64,000 bases of DNA from Siphonodentalium dalli (GCA_032622095.1 CP136061.1:233306944-233370943); one strand, 5' to 3'. Positions 20,987-33,300 are shown, numbered from the stretch's first letter. Notes: generated from the letters alone by a model not told the origin. Program-made: numbers and translations.

Positions 20987-21627
20987 CCATGGCAGGGGGG
21001 GGGGGGGTCAGGAATAGATTTCCGGACACTAGGCGCTTTTTTATTTTGTCCACCCACCACCCCTTAATTTTTTATTTTTTCAGATTCTGGGATAGGGACC
21101 CACCTCCTTCAAACTGCTTCAAATGACTATTTTACTTAGTTGTCCTGATCTTATCTGATATATGTTCCCTATATCTATCATGATTATAGAAGCATTCCTA
21201 CTTATGGCTGTAAAGTTTCAAAGCATTTCTCCAATAAATGTGGGGTGTAGGTTGTGCTGATGGATTCACATTTGAAATCCATGATGGCTGCTGGTGCCCA
21301 TGTTTGTTTTGAACAAATTTCGGGGGGAAGGGAGGCTCCATTTCTTGAGGTCACCCGAAGATCCATATGAAGTTTGGTGACGATTGGATGAGAAATGTGA
21401 CCTGTAAGATGTGCTAAAGGATTTAGTCATACAAAGAGTAAATCCAAGATGGCCGCTGGCAGCCATGTTTTTTTCGGGGGGGGGGGGGGGGGTTGTAGGC
21501 ACCCATCGAGAGGTCACACCTATAGGATTCATATGAAGTTTGGTGATGATCGGAGAGCTGCTGAACCACCCATCCATCCCGCCTAGTGTTCGGAAAAAAA
21601 TGCAGACCCCCCCCCCCCCACCCATGG
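20987..21627. mobile_element. 641-bp element with G-run terminal inverted repeats
   Basis: CCATGGCAGGGGGG... at the left and ...CCCCCCACCCATGG at the right form inverted ends. They continue with GGACACTAGGCG and CGCCTAGTGTTCGG. Each G/C run is 12-13 long, and an internal run of about 17 G begins near 21475. Two internal modules share ATGAAGTTTGGTGA.GAT and AAGATGGCCGCTGGCAGCCA text with 14703 and 54918. It is non-coding. Confidence 0.6.
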
Positions 21628-21639
21628 TGAACATAAAAT

Positions 21640-22570
21640 CAGTCAGTATGAGTTGAAACTGGCACTAAAATACTCTCATTTTCAGTTCATTATGAACTCA
21701 AAATGAGTAGATTCTACGCTGATTATGAACCTAAAACAAATCCTATTATAAGCACATAACGTACTGATTTTCGAGCGAACAGGCTGTATTGAGAGTGCGA
21801 ACGTCGACACAAAGTACGACCATTACCCATTCGGATCAGAACTCCTGACTTCGTCGAAGGTGTACGTATATAGGTGAGAGTTCAGCCCGCCATCAGACTG
21901 AGTTATAATCCGTTCCCGCTATCATTCTATGGAGATTATAAACTATTCATGGTATTCACCGATCCTGTGGAATAGACCAGACTTTAGATACGACATGACG
22001 CCCATGAATATGGGGACAGATCAATATTCAAATTTAATGAAACCATCAAACAGACGTCGGGTGTCAGATGTCAGGTTAACCCAATATGTGCAAGAGAGCA
22101 CCAGTCATATACTTCCTTCCTAACTCTGTGACCGGCTATGTACCCGTTTATTGAAGAGTTCGGCATTCTAAATTTAGCGCGGCATTTCCTATATATATAG
22201 ACAGAAAGTACAAGTTCACAACTCCTAAAAATAACTGTTGAAAGTGGAATATTTTGTTAAAACAATTCACAAAATCTACTCTTTATATATTACGTCAGAA
22301 GTACAAATCAGAAGGCTGTGTTCATGAACTTCGCTTGCTGATTAGTTGACAGATTGAACGATAAACTTCGCCTGCTGATTAGTTGACAGATGGAACACAT
22401 TTGCACGAGAGAAGATGTATCACGTGGGTGTGTTTAAAAATTAACCGGGAAACCGGATCACACCATTGTGTGAAATAGTACCCGTATTAATTCTATCAAC
22501 GTTTTTCGACCTTGATGTATGAAATGATACAAACTATATTTGATATTTATGCATGGCTGACTGTACGGAC
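21640..22570. other. No gene; short direct duplication
   Basis: GAACTTCGCTTGCTGATTAG with TTGACAGAT (from 22326) is repeated about 40 bp later as AAACTTCGCCTGCTGATTAG with TTGACAGAT (from 22362). A 64-codon + frame at 21929-22123 has no recognisable content. Confidence 0.4.
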
Positions 22571-22574
22571 AGCA

Positions 22575-23130
22575 CATGTTCCCATGTGTGTCTGTTTGTC
22601 TGTTTTTCCGCATATAGGCAACCAAACGACTAGACCATTGGAGCTGAACAATTGCATATAGCGCTAATTTGACTTGGGAGCGTTATTAGATAGGTCCCGT
22701 TGACATCAGATGTCTTAAAATGGCACTACTAATTAATTTAACTAAATAATTAACTATATACCCAAAATGGTTGCAATCTGAAAATTGAAACACGGGGATA
22801 AATTGACCCGTTGAGTGTCATGAAAAGACTATGTTGATCCAGACGACTTAAATAGGGAAAATATGAGCAATAAAGAGCGTTTCGTATTAGCTTAGAAGAT
22901 ATGTAGGAACATTGGCACAGATGGGTCAACTGACCAGGGGATTGTCACTGGATAGGTGCTGTTTATCTCAAATGACTTAAAGAGGCACTACTAGTTAACA
23001 ATAAAGAGCGTTTATGTAAGTTTATCCGGAGAGTCATGCAATATGTGCTGTTTACTCCAGATGACAAATAATTATTTTTAATGATTTGAAGGGCCACTAA
23101 TAAATTACTCATTCTTCACCCGAGCAACGC
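22575..23130 (-). repeat. Inverted-orientation copy of the 8782-9650 repeat
   Basis: Its end, TTCACCCGAGCAACGCG, is the reverse complement of the CGCGTTGCTCGGGTGAA-type start at 8782. It carries the same modules (GATGTCTTAAAATGGCACTA; GACTTAAAGAGGCACTACTA). AATAAAGAGCGTTT occurs twice (near 22870 and 22998). It abuts a minus-strand coding candidate at 23130. Confidence 0.6.
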
Positions 23131-23413
23131 GATAATCGCGGAAGACCACATATAAGTGTGGATAGAGTGTCGCCAGTGGTAGCTGTCTTATCGAGTCACT
23201 AAGTCTTGGCGAGATAGACCATGAACGGAGTTTAGGCTCAACTAACATTGAAATGTTTCCATGTCTCGTGAGACCCATAGATCTTTCCTTGTCTAATGCA
23301 CCATCACTGTGGACCAGTATTACTGGAAGCCACACCGCGACGAAACGAAACACTATATTTGCCAATGGAAAAGAAAAATAATTCCGCTCTATTCCGTCCG
23401 GATGACATAACAC
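23108..23413 (-). other. Minus-strand coding candidate interrupted by a repeat
   Basis: A frame of about 100 codons is open from 23413 and ends in TAA inside the repeat end at 23108. It contains FRFVAVWLPVILVHSDGALD, ERSMGLTRHGNISMLVEPKL, then SWSISPRLSDSIRQLPLATL. This is even, protein-like text with a hydrophobic stretch near the start. Possible acceptors occur at CTTCCAG and GTCCACAG. The last residues are encoded by the repeat at 22575-23130. The family is not recognised. Confidence 0.25.
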
Positions 23414-23589
23414 TCAAGGGACTCATTTGTATAAAAGCATCTCCGCGGTGGCAGCCTTTTACGGCACACACAATCTCGCGAGAAAAAACGTGAATTCAAT
23501 TTTCCGCTTGTGTATGCCAGAGCGGCACAGCGTGTTGGATAACAGCGTTTGTGCTCATGACAGCGAGAAAATGGCGGAAACACAATAAA

Positions 23590-24050
23590 ATCGGATAAAT
23601 CTCTGAGTGAGCCTCGATTTTATTTGATTGTTGTTTAAAGCTGAAGTAAGTTACATCAGCATTATTGACAGTTCGTGCTCTCGGATAAACGAGCTAGATT
23701 GACGGCGGTTAACTCAATCGAAAACACAGACGCAGAAACCTCGCCCCGTCACGATTTTTCAATCGGTAAAATTAATGCACAAATTGCACAGACAAATGCA
23801 ATGCAGAGCGGCTGGCGAGTCTTCACGTCCCCGATAGCATGGGCAATAAAGAGCGTTAATTGTTTGTCGTTACTTCTATGGCGGAAAGGTAGAAGATCCC
23901 ATAAATACGTGAATATCTGGTTGCTGCATGTGTTCATGGACATCAATGTATTGACACATCCTGTGAAATAAAACACAGGGGCGTGTCGTTGAAAAACGAG
24001 GGGAAAAAAAATTAAAAAAATATATATATATTTAAACCGAGCGTTCCTAG
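23590..24050. other. CpG-containing stretch, no gene supported
   Basis: It is richer in CG dinucleotides than its surroundings (GCGGAAACAC, TGACGGCGGTTAAC, AGAGCGGCTGGCGAG). It contains CAATAAAGAGCGTTAAT near 23842, a motif shared with the repeat at 22575 and, reversed, with 27967, 54163 and 54208. It could be an unmethylated or promoter-like patch or just another repeat. Confidence 0.3.
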
Positions 24051-24057
24051 ACAAACT

Positions 24058-24103
24058 AGCCATCACACAAACCACGGAAATCGCCGACAGACATTTCGGG
24101 CGA
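24058..24103 (+). repeat. Left arm of the inverted repeat flanking the LINE
   Basis: AGCCATCACACAAACCACGG with AAATCGCCGACAGACATTTC and GGGCGA is matched in reverse complement at 27046-27092 with about five differences. An A/T-rich (TA)n tract stands outside both arms. Together they bracket the LINE, 3 kb apart. Confidence 0.6.
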
Positions 24104-24295
24104 ATGCCGCTTATCTCAGAAAACGCTTCTCGTGCCTAATTGGCTACTAATGAATTTCCACATGGTCGCTGTCAAAAATGAAAACAGGTTGATTCTGTGA
24201 TGTGACATTTTTCGATACGATTTACAAATGATATAAATGTATTATTACATAGATTGAAGCAGCGATAGACAAAATTATGATTGATAATTAAACCG

Positions 24296-26979
24296 ACACT
24301 TGATGTTTGTAAATATTGTCAATGTCCTCAGACAAATAGTTGAAGAGAAGACAAGAGGAGAATCTACACTAGACCTGATAGCAACAAATTACCCACAAGC
24401 TGATTGCCATGTCAACATCCTTCCAGGCATTTCAGACCACGATATTCCAAAGTTAGAGATAGAAATTCCAATTATGCAGAATATGCAGAAGCAGAGGGAA
24501 ATTCCAATTTATGGAAAGGCTGACTGGTCTGAATTCAGCAAACTTATGACAGAGACTAACCATGATATACAGAGCAAGAAGGAATCACACTCGGCAAATG
24601 AATTATATACAATATTCCAGCAAGCAATCACTGAAGGTGCTAGAAAGTTCATCCCACACAAATTTGCCCGGAAGAAGGACAAGCTTCCATGGATTACACA
24701 AAACATCAGGAAAATGATGAGAAAAAGGGACCGGCTACATAAAAGTATGAAGAGGAACACAGGCGAAGTCCTTGAGAAAGATAATAGCGCCGCTCAGTTC
24801 AATTCAATTCAATATGTTTATTTCCCATTAAACTGTAAAAACAGTGTTTGAGAATATAATACATAATATAACAGGCGGGGTATACATTGACATAGATAAT
24901 ATATACATAATTGTTACGAGGTTACAAAACGAAAGAATTATAAAGAAATATCCAGAAGGAAATGAGGCGAGCATACTGGGACTATGTTGATTCTATGGTA
25001 ACACCGATGAAGGAAGAAAAGGATACGTTCAAATGTATGAAGAAATTCTGGACTTATGTGAAGCATATGAAGACGGAAAAATCTGGAGTGGAGATGCTTG
25101 AAGTTGATGGGGAAAGGTTTGAAACTCCAAAAGAAAAAGCCGATGCACTAAACCGACAATTTGAGTCTTCAACAAACAGGACGCTTACAGCACCTTGAGT
25201 GGAGAAGCCACAGAATTATTATCTTACTCATCAATGGAAGACATAGAAATTACGGACCCTGGGATAGAAAAACTTTTGAGAGAGTTTAAGATCCATAAAG
25301 CACCTGGACCAGATGAGATTAGCCCATTAATTTTAAAGACCCTGGCACCCACTATATGCATGATTCTAGGAGCAATATTCAGAAAGTAATATGGAACTGG
25401 AGAAGTACCATCCATATGGAAGAAAGCAAATGTTGTGCCAGTATATAAGAAAGGAAAGAAGAATGACCCAGCTAACTACCGACCAATTTCACTGACATGC
25501 ATAACATGTAAAATAATGGAGCATATTATGTGTAGCAACATAATGAAACATGGAAAAGAACAACTGATATTAACTGACAAACAGCATGGATTCAGAGACA
25601 AGAGGTCGTGTGAAACACAGCTAATTGAATTCACTGCAGATATTACAAACAATATAAACAATGGACTGCAAACAGATGTAATTTTCCTTGACTTCAGCAA
25701 GGCGTTTGATAAGGTCAGCCACAACCATCTACTATATATAAACTAAACTAAACCTATGGAATTGATGGCAAAACTAACAAATGGATAGGAAGTTTCTTAC
25801 AAGATAGAAGACAGAATGTTGTAGTAAATGGAGAGAAGTCATACGAAGGAAGAGTTACACCAGGAGTTCCACAAGGGTCAGTGTTGGGACCTAGTCTGTT
25901 CCTCTACTACATAAATGACCTCGATAAAGGAATAAAATCAAATGTAAGACTATTTACCGATGACACTCTATTATACAAGACTATACATACACCGGAAGAT
26001 GCAGAGGAACTACAAAAGGACATCAGATCACTAGAAGAGTGGGAGAATAAATGGAAAATGAGCTTCAATCCAGCTAAATGTGAAGCAATGCATATAACCC
26101 ATTCGCAGAATATTATCGATTCAGAATACTCACTCCATGGGATACAATTAAAAAAGGCGCAGAAGACAAAATATCTTGGAGTGACTATTACATCAAATAT
26201 GTCATGGAATCAGCATATAGACAATACAGCTGCCAAGGCTAACAGGACGCTGAATTTTCTGAAGAGAAATCTACAGATAAGTTCTCATCATCTGAAGGCG
26301 ACTGCGTACAAGTCTTTAGTAAGGCTATTAATGGAATATGCACCGACTGTATGGGACCCATATACAGACAAGCATATAGATGCATTGGAGAAAGTCCAAC
26401 GACGCGCTGCTAGATATGCTCTCAACAGATTCAGAAGAACATTCAGCGTATCAGACATGATAGATAATCTGAGATGGCACTCTTTACAGTCCAGGAGGCA
26501 CCAGGCTCGATTATTAATGATGCACAAAATTCACCATCAACATGCTGCAATAAAAATTGACGAATATGCTAAAAGAACAAGAGAATCCAGGCACACTAAT
26601 GCGGCTGGCTACCTAATTCCACAATCCAACTACGATTACCATAAATTTTCTTTCTTTCCCCGGACCATAAGAGAATGGAATGCTATACCAACAGAAATAG
26701 TCACCATCATTCCAGTCGATGAGTTCAGGACCAGGATGATGAACCAACTATATCCATGCTGGACGTCCCAGAAAACCCAATCGACCCAGTAAAAAACCAA
26801 TAAACAAAAAAAACAAAAAAACAAAAACAAAAAATTCAAATCAAATTCAAATCAAATCAATTATTTTATCACAAACCCTAATCATGAAGAGAAATTATCG
26901 CCAGTCGTTGCCAAAATAAATTAGTCATAATCATCAGCCTGTTGGTGGTGGACTGAAATCGGAAGAAGAAGAAGAAGAC
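24296..26979 (+). pseudogene. Inactive Jockey/CR1-type non-LTR retrotransposon
   Basis: This is a 5'-truncated ORF2-type polyprotein that once copied its RNA into DNA at a nicked target. The order is as follows. The end of the apurinic-type endonuclease (STLDLIATN and LPGISDHD, about 24360-24450) comes first. The linker WITQNIRKMMRKRDRLHKSM and the reverse transcriptase follow (HKAPGPDEISP at 25300; NYRPISLTCITCKIME; DKQHGFRDKRSCETQL; FLDFSKAFDKVSHNHLL at 25686; GVPQGSVLGPSLF; the catalytic FTDDT box near 25957; KTKYLGVTI). Then come the thumb and C-terminal region to a TAA at about 26792. An A-rich stretch, a 3' UTR and a (GAA)n tail at about 26960-26979 close the element. Damage: an insertion at about 24797-24935, a frameshift near 25190, a TAA at 25387-25389, and a frameshift with stop near 25740. 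FTDDT instead of FADDT may be another lesion. No target duplication was found. Confidence 0.9.
24797..24935 (-). mobile_element. Short retroposon fragment inserted in the LINE
   Basis: TTCAATTCAATTCAATATGT with TTATTTCC interrupts the LINE's linker region. Read on the minus strand it ends GGAAATAAACATATTGAATT and (GAATT)n, which looks like the 3' tail of a small non-LTR element inserted in reverse. Coding similarity of the host LINE resumes at about 24960 (MRRAYWDYVDSM). No clean target duplication was seen. Confidence 0.5.
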
Positions 26980-27045
26980 AAGTCTGGAACAATCAAACCA
27001 TGGGCGTTTCTATCGTCGAAAAATAACACGAAACAAAACTCGATA

Positions 27046-27092
27046 TCGCCCGAAAGTCGGTCGGCGATTTCCGTAGTTTGTGTGTCATGGCT
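27046..27092 (-). repeat. Right arm of the inverted repeat flanking the LINE
   Basis: TCGCCCGAAAGTCGGTCGGC with GATTTCCGTAGTTTGTGTGT and CATGGCT is the inverted partner of 24058-24103. The LINE at 24296-26979 lies between them, so it probably inserted into an older foldback element. Confidence 0.6.
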
Positions 27093-27679
27093 ATATATAT
27101 TTTAGCGAGAGAAAAAAAGATTGAAAATATTGCTTGGTTATTGGAAATGAATGGCGACTTGGTTTAAAATATGCGATTGGTGTTTGCAGATTAACATCAG
27201 ATCTGTCGATACATATACATGAAGCAATTTTGTGCAAAAGATGTTTTTTTTTATCGATAAATATTCAGTTTGAAATGTTCGGTATATTTTCTCTTGTAAA
27301 AATGAGGTACACCAGTGCTGGTGCTGTCCATGGACTATTTGTTCAGCGTCTAGTGTCGATGTTTTGGAACAGTTAATTGATCCTAGAAGTGTGTACCAAA
27401 ATATAGCTTTTACTGCACTCGATTGGTGTTAGAATTTTAAGAATAGGTTCAGGCGGTTGTGGGTAATGGCCGTTAGAAGTGAGGAGGTATATATATTTGA
27501 TTATGTGATCTCCGTTGTAACGTACGTTATCTATATCGATGCATTTGTTTTTAAAGTGGCGCGCTGTGTTTAAATTTATTTATTTTTTAATTTATATTTT
27601 TACTCGTTTCTAACGACACGCTTTTGTGGAATAAAATAGGCAGATTCGTGTTAATTTCTATAGGATTTCTTATGGGGGA
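27093..27679. other. No gene recognised
   Basis: A/T-rich sequence. The 80-codon frame at 27134-27376 has no recognisable domain. Confidence 0.45.
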
Positions 27680-28327
27680 TTAACCCTTTCATAGCTGGGG
27701 CTTCCCTTCAATGATTTTAAAACCCTGTGCTAACGCATTCTCTTATCTCTCCTCAGCCTGTTCTCGTGAAAATAAGCACAGTACGGACTTATTTTGAATG
27801 TCGCGTTTTATGCTCATATAGAGTTTATTTTAGGACAAACTACTTTCTTTATGGGCGTAAAATGTGTCATTCAGAAATAATCCCGTATACAGCTTATTTC
27901 AATACGAAATAAGCTCATATCCGCACTATTTAATATACTTATTCATCGACACGACTTACCAGATCAACGCTCTTTATAGTGTGTGTGTTTACTGTGGCCC
28001 GCTGCATTCAACGGAATGACAGGTATCAGTTCTATATTAGCTTATTTCAGAATCAAATAAGTCCAATATGAACCTATGTGAATATTTAGGTCACATATGA
28101 ACCTATTTTCAGGAGGATATGTTGATATGCTCGTCTCCCATAGGGAGCCTCGCATATATACGAGAATGCATTGGCCTAACAATATATCACCATCTAAGCC
28201 AGACGAGTGCATGCATTTTCTTATACATGAGATGCTCCCTATGGCAGACTCGCATATATATAAGAGAATGCATTGACATAGGATATGTAATGCTGCACCA
28301 GCGCAGCTACCGTGATGGAAGGGGTAA
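27680..28327 (+). mobile_element. Family B MITE split by a family C insertion
   Basis: It starts TTAACCCTTTCATAGCTGGG, with ACGCATTCTCTTATC at 27734. The hairpin is then interrupted at about 27755 and resumes near 28118 (GATATGCTCGTCTCCCATAG). It continues with a second hairpin at about 28200-28275 and the family B end, GCTGCACCAGCGCAGCTACC and GTGATGGAAGGGGTAAA. The interrupting 27755-28117 piece carries family C blocks (AATAAGTCCAATATGAACCT; AACCTATTTTCAGGAGG). Confidence 0.6.
27755..28117 (+). mobile_element. Family C element nested in a family B MITE
   Basis: Its ends CTCCTCAGCCTGTTCTCGTG with AAAATAAG and CTATTTTCAGGAGGATA are roughly inverted. Inside are several ATAAG/CTTAT inverted words, such as GCTTATTTCAATACGAAATA with AGC near 27890. 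Relatives are at 20795-20905 and 53470-53650. It is non-coding. Confidence 0.45.
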
Positions 28328-28399
28328 AGCGGCACATCAACTTCAGCTAGGGGTCAAATTTAATATAATAAATTTCTTGCTTTTGTTACTTTTCGGTAA

Positions 28400-31325
28400 T
28401 CAAAATATATCGTTAAATACAATAAGTCTTTATCCACAGCTTATATATGCTTCGGGAAACCTTGACGTTATCGCCCCAGACAGAACCTATGGTTTCTTGT
28501 TAAATGCACCAATTGTCTGATAAAATGTATTTAGAGCGACTGGTAAGTTATCGCTACAGTTATAGAAAGCAAACTGCCTAAAATAAAACAAACGTGTTCT
28601 GCCTATTTCCGGGACAAAATATGTCGATAAATAAAATATATAGATAAAGAATTCATAAGACTGGGAAAGATTTACAGGAAAATCAAACGACTCGTAATCT
28701 TCATTCAGGCTTAAAATAACACGTCAAGGCCATATTTATATAATAACAGTTAAATAACTAATCGCGTTTGTCACGCCCGGTGAACAACATATCACATATA
28801 AATAATGCAATACTTATACAAATGGTTTCTATATGCATCGGGAAAATTTACTGAAGTGATAGAATTCATCTCGAAGAATAGGACGAAAGAATCCTTTTTT
28901 CAGCGAAAACATTCCATGTTTCTCGTTCTTTATATGGTAAAAATAACGAGCGTTTGTGCAGGAACCTTGTACATGTATATCTCCGACACATTTCCAAGGC
29001 TGCGCCAAGGTTTCTCAGAATGTATATTAGTATAACTTATATTTATAGTCCTATTTTGATCACCGGAATGTGACACAAATGATGAATGTCTAAATTTTTA
29101 TCTATAGAAATATGATTCCCTTGAGGCATGAAGATTATGTTTAGATTTAATTTTCACAGAAAAAAATCAGCACGCATGATGCAGATAAATTGTGCGATAC
29201 AGAAACGTTGTACACGACATTCCAGATTGGATATCCGAATCAAATGTCACGGTCTAAATGACTGGGTCTCGATGACCATATTGGTTACAGATGATGGTAA
29301 CGACACGTACCTGTTTATGACTGGTAATTGACATCAACATGCGTTTCTAATGTGAGAACAAGTTCTTGTTGCGTGGCATGCATACATCACCAGCCATCTG
29401 GGACCCGAGCCAGGGGAGTTTATGGGGGTTATAAAACTGCAGACGCCGTGTCCTGCAAATTATCACATTAACGCGAAGACCTGTTGCAAGATTGCAACAC
29501 AAGACGTGAGAACATGAACAGGATGTTGAAGAGCTCTCGTCGTAAGTGGATATGTCTGTTTCTAAGTCCATATTGGACTGATTATAACTAGGTCACGGCA
29601 TCAAATATCAATGGTATGGGTTTGAGGAGACGAACTGGATATTCGGACGAACGGTTCAACCATGATGTTTACAGTGGCACTGCGTGGTGACAAAACAAAA
29701 CGCTCTGTATCTGCATTTTTCACCACACAAATCAGGGAATAACAACAAGAAACGTTCAGTATTAATTAGTAGCAATTACATGTAGCTCCGTAAAACATCG
29801 ATGCACTGAAAGCGGGACGCGTTTATTATTGATGCGACTGTCTTAGCGCATCACCATTCGTGTTCACTGGTTACCTTAACCCTACATACCCCCCTTCAAT
29901 GTATCGATATCGATATCGATTTTATTTTATTTCTAGCTGTATCCATTGCTAATAATCTAAAAGTTTACTCGTATTCTATAGGAATCACTGAACTAAATGG
30001 TTTCCCATAGGCGACAGTGTTAACGTTTCGGCAAAATTCACTGAATTGAAGCCTGCAGGCCATACCAGTGATGTTTACCCAGCTAGATTGACACCAGTTG
30101 ATCACGAAAATGCAAGAAAAATCATAGGTCATGTGTTTACTTTTTAAAATAAATCCCCAAGTCTACGACAGGGCTATCTCACAGCCAAATTTGATCGGGA
30201 AAAACCCAGGACTACAGCAGCTAGTTAAATAAACGCGATGTCATCCTTTAATAAAGTGTCGCATGTATCAGGTGAAGGTCATTCTTCAGTTACCTTCACC
30301 TTTAGCATTCCACGGTGTACTCGCTCCCCGACTCTAGAACATATTTAGCTCCCTGATTCCTATACGTGTAGCCCATGCACTGTTTACTTTAAAACGATCA
30401 TACCATTTTAAGGATATGTGCTTGCTTGCGATGGTATCGTATACAATAGCAAAGAATCGCTAAGAAATCATATTATCATATATTATAGTAACGGGATAGT
30501 TTGTGACACCAAAGTCATTATACATGCAAGCACAATCACGAATTCTAAACATATAGAAGAGAGAAATATACACGGATGCATATAGGGGAACTACCGCGCA
30601 TGCATGGTTCGTATCCCAAACCGCAGAATTGCTTTGTCTGAAGGTCACGGGGTTTCGGCGCAAATCGAAAGTCGATTTTAATTTGAAAATGCTGACGCCT
30701 GTCATATATTATATGAGACATGCTGTGTGGTAAAACCAACCGAACACGTACATGTGCATGGAAATCCGAAACACAAAGGAAAGTTAAAGTGACATGCGAG
30801 ATAGATGAATATTATCAGCATAGCCACACTAATCCGATAAAGTGCAAATATCGGACACCACGGAGCAAACAAGGTTTCATATACCCTATTGTCGTTGGTT
30901 GTACGCATCCTATAATCGCATTGTTTGATCCTGATAGCCTTCCATGAGCCATGTTTAACCTGATAGATTGAATTACGGGGTAGTCGCGGTGTGTTATATG
31001 GTTTATCGGCGAACGAGCAAATAATTACAAGAATAGTTACGATATATCGAGTTTCCATTTAATATACGGGTACGACTCCTGCGGGATTAGTAATTTGTTA
31101 ATGCGCGGACAGAGGTCCCATATCTGGGCAGTCAAGAAATCATCTGGATCGAACCGCTGATATGGCAGTTGGATATTTCAGTAGGTTGTTGTTCTGATAG
31201 TTTTACATAACATTTTGTTACTTTCTGTAGAAATGTTATAGACCAAAATATAGTTATTTGGAAAATTTCCAACGATAGGGGTTGTTATTTATTACCACGC
31301 AGTTGGATAACTCAAAGAAATCATG
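28400..31325. other. Long intron stretch without recognised features
   Basis: About 2.9 kb of A+T-rich sequence. I saw only a short ATCGATATCGATATCGAT run at 29903-29920 and part of a GTTGGA.ATTTC-type fragment near 31165-31290. The frames at 29128-29331 and 30702-31058 have no recognisable domain. Confidence 0.4.
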
Positions 31326-31336
31326 GGTCTGAGACG

Positions 31337-31671
31337 AGTCTGCAAATAGTGTGTCTATAATTTGCAGAATGAGTCCCCAGAGGGGAAATTTAGTGATGCT
31401 ATCCCACACTGCGGGCTAGAAATATTGTCTCAGATTAACATTGTTTAGTTACTTTTTCCCTTCTGAGAAGTTTCTATATCCCCTAATTTTCAGAAGATAA
31501 AATCGAGGTGACTATAATCCTTGGTCTCCCATAGCAGTTGAGGCCTAAGTAGAATAAGGTTCACAGAGGGTGAATTTGGTGACGCGTAACCTATATGTGC
31601 GGGATAACGTCACTAAATTCACCCTCTGTGGACCTCATTCTGCAAATGGTAGACACACTATTTGCAGGCTT
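31337..31671. mobile_element. Foldback element of the CTGCAAATAGTGTGTC family, with internal insertion
   Basis: The left arm (AGTCTGCAAATAGTGTGTCT ... TTTAGTGATGCTATCCC) is followed by about 120 unrelated bases. A more complete palindrome then runs at about 31553-31671 (GGTTCACAGAGGGTGAATTT ... ACACACTATTTGCAGGCT). GGTCTGAGACG stands directly outside both ends (31326-31336 and 31672-31682). This is an exact 11-bp direct repeat and probably the target duplication. A compact copy is at 55312-55452. Confidence 0.7.
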
Positions 31672-31683
31672 GGTCTGAGACGC

Positions 31684-33300
31684 TGTTTTGAATTGTAAGT
31701 TGGACGCCCCCAACAAACACCATCTAGTCACGTCCTGTTGAGAGAAGTGTTATATCTTTGTATCAATAATGTCCTTGAATTTGGAGAAACAGACATCTCT
31801 AGATCTCTCCTCCATTATCGCGCTATCTATACCTCTCCCAGCAAGAAACTGACGAACATGTTTTGAGCTACAGATTTAGCTTATAATATCGAATATCATC
31901 CGAGCTTCACAACTCTTCCTCCATCTATCACTATATACGAGATCGGATATTCTCACAAATCATATTTCATTTTCAGATAGAACAAAATGGGGGTAACTCT
32001 AAACCACAGGTGGACCTAACCCATATGTATATGATAAGACAGTCAGTACCCCATTCGATATCAGTATATGTGTTACATGTGTTACATGAATGCTGAAAGT
32101 GACAAAACCATCAACCATGAGCGGCATCATCCAACTGTGAACTATCGTAGACTGATGGTAGTTTGCGATCTGAATCGGAAAAAAACATCAATATTCGAAG
32201 CTCTGCATACAAAGCCTATCTGGCACGACATCAGCATTATGCCAACGGGCACACAACTCGTTGCTTTGTCGTCCTCTGTTCAAACAAATATTTGTGCAGA
32301 TTGAAGATCGACCTTTCATGTTTCCATTAAGGTCAAAGATGTTGCATTTTATAATGACAAAAGCGATAATGAAGGGAGGGGCTGGATGGCTAATGTCACT
32401 GTGTCTGTTAATGTGAGGCAATAACGTTTGCAATATCCATTCACGTCGCGTCATGAGATCTCTCCAGATGATTCGAAATCCGATCTCACGGATTCTGAAC
32501 ATAGCTATCAACAAAGGACTGATCTGGGGTGATGCCATATTTATAAAATTACAGCTTTATTGATTTTTGTGTGAGATTTTAAATCCAGGATGTAGATTCC
32601 CAATAAGTTCATTTCCGCGAGCTATAGAAGAACTATGTAAATCTGACGAATGCGATTGACACGAGCTTAATTAGCAAGCGCTCCTAGCGGATGTTGGGAG
32701 TGAATTAATAATGCTATATGTATCTATATCTGGAGTCTTCCGATTTGTTCCTGGCGAAAAATTTCATTGGCGGAAGTTCCAGCTGTTCAAACTCTACTAA
32801 TACCTTGAGGAAAGGCTGATTTTGGGGCATATGTATATAACCCGGGTTTGTTTCGTTTATTTGAGGCGATCGTCGATTCAGCAGATATTCATTCAGGTTT
32901 ATATGTGTAGGAAAGACCGCACAACCCGGGAAATCACTCTATACTGCACGTGGAAATTCTACTCCAGCAAAGCAACTGTCACACTTGCCCAGATACACGA
33001 ATCTCACTGTTCTCCCTTTGCGTGGATCACAAATCTGCGCTAATTGTCAAACAAAATGATTATGGAGATTATGAGATATTGATTTTGAGAGACGTTTCGG
33101 ATCAGAGATGGTATATAGTATTCATGCAGTTATATGAGTTCATTTCCACGAGCGAACGTGTGTATAGACTCCATAAAAGTGTTTTTCGTGTGTCAGTATA
33201 GCTGGGGGATTGCTATAGTTCTTTGAAAGATTTCTCTTATATCCCGGAGTTCCGATTAAAATTTTTCGAGCTTTAGGAAAGTTCGTTTGATGGCAGAATT
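31684..33300. other. No gene supported
   Basis: Intronic sequence. ACCATCTAGTCACGTCCTG at 31721-31739 resembles the right end of the hAT-like family at 40520-41672. One minus-strand frame (32188-32538) has a GPCR-tail-like look that I rejected. Nothing else is supported. Confidence 0.4.

Noticed and set aside
30220-30260. tRNA- or promoter-like short motifs in the 28.4-31.3 kb stretch
   Set aside because: No complete cloverleaf or paired A/B boxes could be assembled by eye; a tRNA scan would be needed.
32430-32540. Minus-strand text MASPQISPLLIAMFRIREIG resembling the NPxxY end of a GPCR
   Set aside because: The key Asn and Tyr are absent, there is no other transmembrane segment in phase, and no splice partner was seen.
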